From Acinetobacter lwoffii (GTDB lineage: Bacteria > Pseudomonadota > Gammaproteobacteria > Pseudomonadales > Moraxellaceae), in assembly GCF_024129435.1 (NCBI RefSeq), contig NZ_JAMXXN010000019.1, forward strand, positions 1 to 54,305: 54,305 bases of DNA, in the 5' to 3' direction. Below the pieces are notes generated by a model. That model had not been told where the DNA came from. It did not search any database and worked only from the letters and a program-made list of their open reading frames with translations. Positions 48,008-54,305 of the stretch are shown here, piece after piece. The stretch's first letter is position 1, and every line of letters starts with the position of its first letter. The translations under genes and the position numbers were made by a program.

Positions 48008-50647
48008 TTAAGCTAATTGAGCAGCAGCAATTTTCTTAGTATCGATGTCTTTAGCAGCATCTGTATACTCGCTCATCTTGTCGAAGTTCAAGTATTGATA
48101 GATGTCAGCAGACATGCTGTCGATTTGAGCAGCGTACTGTTGGTATTCTTCTGGAGAAGGTAATTTACCCAATACAGCAGCAACAGAAGCAAGCTCAGCA
48201 GATGCTAGGTAAACGTTAGCACCTTGACCTAGACGGTTCGGGAAGTTACGAGTAGATGTAGACACACAAGTTGTGTTTGGAGCTACACGTGCTTGGTTAC
48301 CCATACACAATGAACAACCTGGCATTTCAGTACGCGCGCCAGCTTTACCATAAATGTTATAGAAACCTTCTTCCATCAACTGATGTTCGTCCATACGCGT
48401 CGGTGGAGCGATCCACAAACGAGTTGACAATGCACCACCAGGAACTTTCTCAAGCAACTTACCAGTTGCACGGAAGTGACCGATGTTAGTCATACAAGAA
48501 CCAACGAATACTTCGTCAATTTTCGCGCCTTGAACGTCAGAAAGAAGTTTCGCATCATCTGGATCGTTCGGGCAGCAAAGAATAGGTTCTTTGATGTCTG
48601 CAAGATCGATTTCATACACTTTGGTGTATTCAGCATCAGCATCAGCTTTGATCAGGCTTGGGTTAGCCAACCATTTTTCCATGTTCTCAACACGACGAGC
48701 CATCGTACGCGCATCGCCATAACCTTCAGAAATCATCCACTTCAACATGGTGATGTTTGAACGAAGATATTCAGCAACTTTCTCTTCAGAAAGCGTGATA
48801 GAACAACCAGCAGCAGAACGCTCAGCAGAAGCATCAGAAAGTTCGAATGCTTGCTCAACAGTCAGGTCAGTTTCCATTTCTGTTAAGTCAATCTCAAGGA
48901 TACGACCAGAGAAGATGTTTTTCTTACCTTTCTTCTCTACAGTTAGGTCACCTTCCTTAATTGCGTAGTAAGGAATTGCATGTACAAGGTCACGTAGAGT
49001 GATACCAGGCTGCATTTTACCCTTGAACTTCACAAGTACAGATTCAGGCATATCTAGTGGCATAACACCAGTTGCTGCAGCGAACGCTACAAGACCAGAA
49101 CCCGCCGGGAATGAAATACCGATTGGGAAACGTGTATGCGAGTCACCACCAGTACCAACGGTATCCGGAAGAAGCATACGGTTTAACCAAGAGTGAATAA
49201 TACCGTCACCTGGGCGTAAAGACACACCACCACGGTTCATGATGAAATCAGGAAGCGAGTGTTGCATTTGAACGTCAACTGGTTTTGGATAAGCAGCTGT
49301 ATGACAGAAAGATTGCATAACAAGGTCAGCAGAGAAACCTAGGCAAGCCAAGTCTTTCAATTCGTCACGAGTCATTGGACCTGTTGTATCTTGCGAACCA
49401 ACAGTAGTCATCTTAGGTTCACAGTAAGTACCTGGAAGTACACCTTGACCTTCAGGAAGACCACAAGCGCGACCAACCATCTTCTGAGCTTGAGTGAAAC
49501 CTTTACCAGTTGCAGCAGGCTGAACCGGAGTACGGAACATTGTAGATACTGGAAGACCTAAAGCTTCACGAGCCTTAGTCGTCAAACCACGACCTACGAT
49601 CAGGTTAATACGACCACCCGCACGAACTTCGTCTAGAAGAACTGGAGTTTTAAGTTCAGCTTCAGCGATTTGCGCGCCGTCTTTGAACGCAGTTACTTTA
49701 GCAGCAGCGTGATCGATCTTAAGAACGATTTCGTCGCCCATGTTCATGTTAGCAACATCGATCTCGATCGGTAACGCACCCGCATCTTCCATCGTGTTGA
49801 AGAAAATCGGAGCGATTTTAGAACCTAGGCAGTAACCACCGTCTTTTTTGTTCGGGATGTGCGGGATGTCGTCACCGAAGAACCAAAGTACAGAGTTAGT
49901 TGCAGATTTACGAGATGAACCTGTACCAACAACGTCACCCACGTAAGCAACCTGGTTGCCTTTCGCGATCAGTTCTTTAATCTGGTTAAGTGGACCCACT
50001 TCACCAGGAACTTCTGGATTGATTCCGTCACGTACGTTTTTCAACATTGCATTTGCGTGCAATGGAATGTCTGGACGGCTCCAAGCGTCTTGTGCAGGTG
50101 ACAAGTCGTCAGTGTTGGTTTCGCCAGTTACTTTGAAAACAGTCAGTTTGATTTCTTCAGGAACGTCTTTACGGCTAGTGAACCATTCAGCGTCAGCCCA
50201 AGACTGCATAACTGCTTGAGCATTTGCGTTACCAGCTTTTGCTTTATCAGCAACGTCATGGAATGCATCAAATACAAGAAGCGTTTTTTTCAATGCTTCA
50301 GCTGCAAGTTCAGCAAGCTCAGCATTGTCTAAAAGTTCAACTAAAGGCGCTACGTTGTAACCACCAAGCATAGTACCTAGTAAATAAACAGCACGTTCTT
50401 TAGAAACGAGTGGAGAGGTTGCTTCGCCTTTTGCCAATGCAGCTAAGAACGCAGCTTTTACATATGCAGCTTGGTCAACACCTGCTGGTACACGGTTTTC
50501 AAGCAAATCTACCAAGTATGCTTCTTCACCAGCTGGCGGGTTTTTTAGTAGTTCAACTAATGCAGCTGTTTGGGCATCGTCAAGTGGCTTCGGTGGGACT
50601 CCGAGTGCGGCACGTTCTTCAACGTGTTGGCGGTAAGCTTCTAGCAC
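48008..50647 (-). CDS. acnB: Aconitate hydratase B
   Basis: AcnB isomerises citrate to isocitrate in the TCA cycle and binds its own and other mRNAs when its iron-sulfur cluster is lost. The 879 residues have the N-terminal helical HEAT-like domain (about 1-160), the swivel domain early in the sequence (about 165-380, with VGTGSSRKSATNS) and the catalytic domains. Cluster cysteines fit VGSCMTNIGHF near 710 and GCSLCMGNQARV near 770. QDTTGPMTRDEL and GGDSHTRFPIGIS are also present. The gene is monocistronic. Confidence 0.97.
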   Translation of the reverse strand: MLEAYRQHVEERAALGVPPKPLDDAQTAALVELLKNPPAGEEAYLVDLLENRVPAGVDQAAYVKAAFLAALAKGEATSPLVSKERAVYLLGTMLGGYNVAPLVELLDNAELAELAAEALKKTLLVFDAFHDVADKAKAGNANAQAVMQSWADAEWFTSRKDVPEEIKLTVFKVTGETNTDDLSPAQDAWSRPDIPLHANAMLKNVRDGINPEVPGEVGPLNQIKELIAKGNQVAYVGDVVGTGSSRKSATNSVLWFFGDDIPHIPNKKDGGYCLGSKIAPIFFNTMEDAGALPIEIDVANMNMGDEIVLKIDHAAAKVTAFKDGAQIAEAELKTPVLLDEVRAGGRINLIVGRGLTTKAREALGLPVSTMFRTPVQPAATGKGFTQAQKMVGRACGLPEGQGVLPGTYCEPKMTTVGSQDTTGPMTRDELKDLACLGFSADLVMQSFCHTAAYPKPVDVQMQHSLPDFIMNRGGVSLRPGDGIIHSWLNRMLLPDTVGTGGDSHTRFPIGISFPAGSGLVAFAAATGVMPLDMPESVLVKFKGKMQPGITLRDLVHAIPYYAIKEGDLTVEKKGKKNIFSGRILEIDLTEMETDLTVEQAFELSDASAERSAAGCSITLSEEKVAEYLRSNITMLKWMISEGYGDARTMARRVENMEKWLANPSLIKADADAEYTKVYEIDLADIKEPILCCPNDPDDAKLLSDVQGAKIDEVFVGSCMTNIGHFRATGKLLEKVPGGALSTRLWIAPPTRMDEHQLMEEGFYNIYGKAGARTEMPGCSLCMGNQARVAPNTTCVSTSTRNFPNRLGQGANVYLASAELASVAAVLGKLPSPEEYQQYAAQIDSMSADIYQYLNFDKMSEYTDAAKDIDTKKIAAAQLA

Positions 50648-50892
50648 AGTGTTATTCCTCTTTTTTAAAAAATTACTTATGAATTCCTGCTTATTCCAAG
50701 CTTCATAAATAATATGGACTCCGAAATTTTACTAAATTTCCAGTTAAAAGTTAATGCAACTCAAGTGTTTCTTCGTGATGCTCGTTATTTTATAACTAAA
50801 TGATGCTCTTAATGATTATTCCATAATCAGTTACAGCTTACACCACACGAAACAAGCCCATGAATAGGCCCTTTTAACTGAATTTAATGCAT

Positions 50893-50916
50893 AAAAAAGG
50901 CAACCTTGATGTTGCC
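50893..50916 (-). terminator. Intrinsic terminator of the 89-residue gene
   Basis: GGCAAC and GTTGCC around CTTGAT, with an A tract on the left read as U tract on the minus strand, 29 bases past the stop at 50945. Confidence 0.85.
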
Positions 50917-50944
50917 TGATTTGACGTTAAAAAGATACTCCACC

Positions 50945-51214
50945 TTAGTGTACAGTGGTCGAGTTTAAATACTGCTGATATGAGTCTCGGCAGCCTTGGA
51001 ATTTCACCACGCATTCATCTTCATAGGTGGTACTGTGATTATTGCTGGCAAAGGAAATGTCCACCTGATAAAGCTTTTTATCTTGTTCTAGCATCTTCTT
51101 TAAAACAACTTTGTCACCGACGCTGATTACATAGCGACTGCCGCCAATAATGACCAAACCCTCTTCATCTTCCAGCAGCAGATCAGAATGATGCAAATAT
51201 CTGACGACTTCCAT
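50945..51214 (-). CDS. Small acidic protein, unknown
   Basis: The 89 residues form a likely small beta-rich domain (VIIGGSRYVISVGDKVVLKKML near 21-42, YQVDISFASNNHS near 49-61). AGGAGGAG is a very strong ribosome binding site eight bases before ATG, and the gene has its own terminator, so expression is expected. I recognise no family. No signal peptide or membrane segment is present. Confidence 0.7.
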   Translation of the reverse strand: MEVVRYLHHSDLLLEDEEGLVIIGGSRYVISVGDKVVLKKMLEQDKKLYQVDISFASNNHSTTYEDECVVKFQGCRDSYQQYLNSTTVH

Positions 51215-51409
51215 ATTGCGCTCCTCCTCGGTTAGTTGGAGTTAAATTCATTATTCAATATAAAGATAAGTATTTCTATATTTTAGATTTAGAAATTGTC
51301 ACAAAGTGTACATTTTGCTTAGGCTATTTTTATTATTCAGTCTTTTAAAGATGTATATATTTAAATACGTTTAATGGGAAATATGGGTTGGATAATTTTA
51401 TTCAGATAT

Positions 51410-51435
51410 AAAAAAACCGTTCCTTAGAACGGTTT
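51410..51435 (-). terminator. Intrinsic terminator of the 119-residue lipoprotein gene
   Basis: AAACCGTTC and GAACGGTTT around CTTA; the gene's stop codon (51424-51426) lies in the loop. The A tract to the left gives the U tract on the minus strand. Confidence 0.85.
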
Positions 51436-51783
51436 GTAATCTGGTAATTCATCATGCGGTGTCGCAATACACTTTGCAGTAAATTCAGCGCGGACTTTTT
51501 CACGTGCTGCTTTTACATCTCCCTTAATCTCGTCGGCTGGAATTGCATAGACTTCATCAATAATATTCAGGATAAAACCTTTGGTGGTTTCGTCGTCGAT
51601 CTTGTTGGCATGCTCGATTGCTTTTTCTTTCTCAATCGCATTCTGACGATCCAGCATAATGGTACGTGCCGCATTTCCGACACTTCGACAATAACCTTGC
51701 CACTGCTCTTCAGGGGTTAAGGGTTTCTTCTCGGCACAACCGGCCAGCGCCAGCATAAACGATAAAGCCAATAACTTTTTCAT
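51424..51783 (-). CDS. Small lipoprotein, unknown
   Basis: The 119 residues begin with a lipoprotein signal MKKLLALSFMLALAGC (lipobox LAGC, cysteine 16). The mature part is helical, with YCRSVGNAARTIMLDRQ near 31-47 and a short C-terminal tail PHDELPDYKPF; two more cysteines (near 32 and 105) may form a disulphide. It should sit on the inner leaflet of the outer membrane or on the inner membrane. No named family recognised. Confidence 0.8.
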   Translation of the reverse strand: MKKLLALSFMLALAGCAEKKPLTPEEQWQGYCRSVGNAARTIMLDRQNAIEKEKAIEHANKIDDETTKGFILNIIDEVYAIPADEIKGDVKAAREKVRAEFTAKCIATPHDELPDYKPF

Positions 51784-51858
51784 GAATTTCTCCTTCCGAG
51801 GGGCAATATAAAAGATCGGGGAAGATTTGTCATTTCAAAATGCGAGTTGTATGGAATT

Positions 51859-51883
51859 AAAAAAGCCCACTAATGGGCTTTTT
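51859..51883. terminator. Terminator of the DUF333-I78 gene
   Basis: Six A, then GCCCA and TGGGC around CTAA, then five T. It lies 13 bases past the stop at 51896 and also faces the lipoprotein gene upstream region. Confidence 0.88.
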
Positions 51884-51895
51884 CATTTTGTGTAA

Positions 51896-52330
51896 TTAAC
51901 CACATGAAGCCTGGATAATCTTTTTGCTTGTAGGATCCACCGTTACAGTCACTCGTTCTTCACGATAATCCATGGTCACCGCTTGACCCGGTTCGACCAT
52001 ACGTACAATTTGTGCCTTGGTTTTCTGCTTGATTTGCGCTTCAGTCAAATTGGACTGACCGACCAAAGCCGCCGCCTGATCAGCAATACATTTAGGTTGA
52101 TTCATGTGCAGTAATTCCCACTCCTCGACCACCTGACCATTCTTTAAATGGCAATATCCGACCTGACCATTGCTTTCAGTACGAATTTCAAGCTTGCCGC
52201 CCTGATTGACACAATAAGCGCTTGCAGGATTCACTGAACCTATTTTAGGAGCTTCCGTCTCAGATTGCGGCGTGGTGGTACATGCGCTTAGAGCGAGAGC
52301 CAGTAAACCGAACAGCATTGTTTTTTTCAT
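51896..52330 (-). CDS. DUF333 and I78-type inhibitor lipoprotein
   Basis: The 144-residue precursor starts with a lipoprotein signal (LALSAC, cysteine 17). It then has a DUF333 segment, NPASAYCVNQGGKLEIR, GQVGYCHL and EEWELLHM (about 34-76). The second half, CIADQAAALVGQSNLTEAQI to VTVDPTSKKIIQASCG, fits peptidase inhibitor family I78, with the terminal CG that pairs with an earlier cysteine. It could be a periplasmic protease inhibitor. The two-domain join is seen in related bacteria; neither activity is proven here. Confidence 0.82.
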   Translation of the reverse strand: MKKTMLFGLLALALSACTTTPQSETEAPKIGSVNPASAYCVNQGGKLEIRTESNGQVGYCHLKNGQVVEEWELLHMNQPKCIADQAAALVGQSNLTEAQIKQKTKAQIVRMVEPGQAVTMDYREERVTVTVDPTSKKIIQASCG

Positions 52331-52675
52331 GAGAGCCTATTCTTCTTCAATAATTCTTCACCAATTTAGCATATTTCCTTGTTCTTGCCAGACACAAGTC
52401 TGTGTACATTTTTAACCGTACTTTCTCATTAAAGAATGGAAATAAGACATCTATGAATCAAATACTTCAGCTCTATAAACTTTCTTAGTGGAGAAGATGA
52501 AGAGAAGAACCTCTACAAAATGCGAAAATTCCGGATGAGTCGCCTGAACTAAGTGATTATGCATTCCAATAGCATTGCATTGTCATTACACAAATCAAAT
52601 ATGACTTCACTTTTGGATTTGTGATCTGTGCTGGATTGATTTAATATTTGATTGAATTTTAAACTTTCTATTGGC
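52331..52675. other. Gene-free region upstream of xseA
   Basis: About 345 bases between divergent starts. Only short open frames (under 15 codons) occur. One, near 52498, has GGAGAAG before ATG but encodes 13 residues; I do not call it. Promoters for both flanking genes must lie here but no clear boxes are seen. Confidence 0.5.
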
Positions 52676-53947
52676 ATGACAGACGATCCTCAACTCTCCC
52701 TCAAGGAATATCTTGCTACGGTTCAGGAAGTGATTAAACTCACTTTCGATACACCGGTATGGGTCAAAGCCGAAATTCGAAATCTAAGTATTAAAGCAGG
52801 CCATTATTATCTTGAGCTAGCAGAAAAAGAAGCCGACAGCGATCAGGTGATTGCCAGTTGCCGAGCAACCATCTGGAAATTTAGTGCCCAGAAAATTGTC
52901 ACCCAGTTTGAACGTGAAAGCGGAATTGAGCTGAGTCGTGATTTGAAAGTGCTGATTAAAGTCAAAACCAACTTTGATCCGCAATATGGTTTTTCTTTAA
53001 ATATTGTCGAGATTGATTCGGGCTATACCTTAGGAGATATTGCCCGGCGTTATCAGCAGATTGTTGAGCGGTTGACGACTGAAGGACTGATTCAGCGCAA
53101 TAGAAACTTGCCCAGCCCTTTTGACCTGAACCGGATTCTGGTGATTGCTCTCGAAAATGCAGCAGGACTGGGAGATTTCAAAAAAGATGCCGATGCACTA
53201 CAGCGTGCGCAGGTGTGTGAGTTTGTCTATCACAGTGCGACTTTTCAGGGAAATACCGCCCCGCAAAGTATTATGTACAGTCTGGCGCAAGCGCTCAAAC
53301 AATGGGCACAGACTTATAATACAGCACCGGATCTGATTGTGATTATACGAGGGGGTGGCGCAGTTAATGATCTGGCTTATTTGAATGACTATGATCTGGC
53401 TGCCCTGCTTTGTAAACGTTCGGTGCCGGTCTGGGTCGGCATCGGACATGAAAAAGACCGCACTATTCTGGATGAAATTGCGCATCGCTCCTTTGATACT
53501 CCGAGTAAAGTCATTGCAGGAATCCGCAATCATATCTTTGAATTGACTCAGGATGTGCTGAATTATCTACAACGGATTCAGCGTTTATCCCAGCAACAGA
53601 TTCAGGCTTATCAAAATCAGAATGATCAATTTTTGAAACTGATTCAAAGTCTGGCCAACAACCAGATTTTGGATGCACTGCAACGTCTGCAACAGATCAA
53701 GGCCAATACTGCCAGTCTGGCCCAGCAGCATACCCAGCTGATTAATCAGCAGCTTGATGCCCTAATGCGGGAAACGCTACTACAAAATCCTAAACATGTT
53801 TTATCCAAAGGTTATGCCATCGTGCGCCAGCAAGAACATGTGGTTGCATCTATTCAACAGATTCAGCCCAATGATCTGGTTGAAGTCGAATTACATGACG
53901 GCATTTTTTCAGCACAACTTATACAGGTACTTCCTCATGAATCATGA
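52676..53947 (+). CDS. xseA: Exodeoxyribonuclease VII large subunit
   Basis: XseA with several XseB copies degrades single-stranded DNA. The ATG at 52676 gives 423 residues beginning MTDDPQLSLKEYLATVQEVI; a TTG eight codons earlier is unsupported. Domains are an OB fold (about 1-100, with VWVKAEIRNLSIKAGHYYLEL), the catalytic domain (about 120-300) and a coiled-coil C-terminal region with LSKGYAIVRQ near 378. The catalytic motifs are altered from the usual forms: IIRGGGAVNDL, GIGHEKDRTILDEIAHRSFDTPS where many XseA have VGHETD and RApTPs. xseB follows with an 11-base overlap. Confidence 0.93.
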   Translation: MTDDPQLSLKEYLATVQEVIKLTFDTPVWVKAEIRNLSIKAGHYYLELAEKEADSDQVIASCRATIWKFSAQKIVTQFERESGIELSRDLKVLIKVKTNFDPQYGFSLNIVEIDSGYTLGDIARRYQQIVERLTTEGLIQRNRNLPSPFDLNRILVIALENAAGLGDFKKDADALQRAQVCEFVYHSATFQGNTAPQSIMYSLAQALKQWAQTYNTAPDLIVIIRGGGAVNDLAYLNDYDLAALLCKRSVPVWVGIGHEKDRTILDEIAHRSFDTPSKVIAGIRNHIFELTQDVLNYLQRIQRLSQQQIQAYQNQNDQFLKLIQSLANNQILDALQRLQQIKANTASLAQQHTQLINQQLDALMRETLLQNPKHVLSKGYAIVRQQEHVVASIQQIQPNDLVEVELHDGIFSAQLIQVLPHES

Positions 53948-54131
53948 TATTTTAAGCTTCCAACAAGGCTATGACATCTTGAAAAAGAATGCGGAATTGC
54001 TCGAATCTCAGCAAGAACCGGATATCGATAACTTGATGAAAATCGTGGAAGAATCCATGACTGCCTATAAAGCTTGCAAGGCCCGGGTTGAAGCGGTTCA
54101 AACTGCTTTAAATGAGACGTTTAACGATTAA
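53937..54131 (+). CDS. xseB: Exodeoxyribonuclease VII small subunit
   Basis: The 64 residues are a helical hairpin, SFQQGYDILKKNAELLESQQEPDIDNLMKIVEESMTAYKACKARVEAVQTAL, matching XseB, several copies of which bind the XseA coiled coil. The start overlaps the end of xseA by 11 bases, giving translational coupling. The ATG is the only one in frame close enough to the conserved part. Confidence 0.9.
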   Translation: MNHDILSFQQGYDILKKNAELLESQQEPDIDNLMKIVEESMTAYKACKARVEAVQTALNETFND

Positions 54132-54185
54132 TTGCACCCCATTTTAAATATCTTATTAGGCTATTTTGCTAGATTGAATTGACAT

Positions 54186-54214
54186 AAAAGCTCTCATTAA
54201 TGAGGGCTTTTTTA
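54186..54214 (+). terminator. Intrinsic terminator after xseA-xseB
   Basis: AGCTCTCAT and ATGAGGGCT (one G-U) pair around TA, followed by seven T, 57 bases past the xseB stop. Confidence 0.85.
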
Positions 54215-54217
54215 TTA

Positions 54218-54305
54218 GGGTGTGTTGACACTTTTAGCTTAAAAAAATAGCAAAGTAGTAAAATCAAATCGCCAAACCCAATGTTACTATTCGCTATGCC
54301 TCGTA
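54218..54305 (+). mobile_element. Left end of an insertion sequence, truncated by window
   Basis: Starting at 54218, GGGTGTGTTGACACTTTT looks like a terminal inverted repeat. It is preceded by TTA, compatible with a short TA-rich target duplication. An ATG at 54296 opens a frame that reads Met-Pro-Arg before the window ends, like the start of IS5-family transposases. The insertion lies just beyond the xseB terminator, so it disrupts no gene. The other end and the transposase body are outside the window, so family is uncertain. Confidence 0.5.

Noticed and set aside
52498..52551. Short frame with GGAGAAG before ATG upstream of xseA
   Set aside because: Only 13 codons and no recognisable hydrophobic or conserved pattern.

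Overview
The window reads as a chromosomal segment of Acinetobacter (Moraxellaceae, Gammaproteobacteria). The evidence is the run pyrG-kdsA-eno-ftsB-ispD, the cydP-cydA-cydB-cydX-ybgE oxidase operon, the metZ-ybaB-recR run, an Acinetobacter-style porin and moderate GC with A/T-rich intergenic DNA. The species cannot be resolved. Almost all of it is ordinary core genome. No rRNA, tRNA, CRISPR array or prophage was seen.

Layout: 0.4-2.7 kb holds a DUF2057 periplasmic protein and two tandem nitroreductase paralogues, the second broken by one in-frame stop codon. 2.9-9.4 kb has ftsY, an M16 peptidase pair (one catalytic, one inactive), small membrane and Sel1-like proteins, a DUF2750 protein and a CBS protein. 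9.5-17.2 kb is mostly minus strand: a lone TrpB, a VWA/MoxR pair, YcgL, ribonuclease D, recR, ybaB and metZ. 17.3-21.7 kb is plus strand: a PhaC-like hydrolase, a beta-hydroxyacid dehydrogenase, a YARHG protein, a HIT protein and a porin. 22.1-25.5 kb is the cytochrome bd operon, including a 33-residue CydX too short for most gene callers. 25.5-32.5 kb is minus strand: an A/T-rich accessory gene, rodA, then ispD, ftsB, eno, kdsA and pyrG.

32.6-40.3 kb has a lipoprotein, a YheT-type esterase, an NTF2-like protein, and fadH facing a PadR regulator, hydrolase and sirtuin operon across a shared control region with two matching palindromes 42 bp apart; a LysR regulator follows. 40.6-47 kb carries map, brnQ, small membrane proteins, a hydrolase and gltS. 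Two accessory genes, the longer one strikingly A/T-rich, sit between gltS and acnB. 48-54.1 kb has acnB, small proteins, two lipoproteins and xseA-xseB. The last 88 bases look like the left end of an insertion sequence, running into a transposase start.

The most interesting non-gene signals are: a perfect 13-bp hairpin holding both the ribosome binding site and the start codon of a small membrane-protein gene (7386-7417); four copies of a TTTAGTCnGATTAA-like motif upstream of the cyd operon; three copies of AGTGAyTTwA upstream of the lone trpB; the paired palindromes between fadH and padR; and clustered dyads at 7.9-8.04 kb. No clearly new multi-gene system was found. The two A/T-rich orphan genes are the best candidates for horizontally acquired functions.
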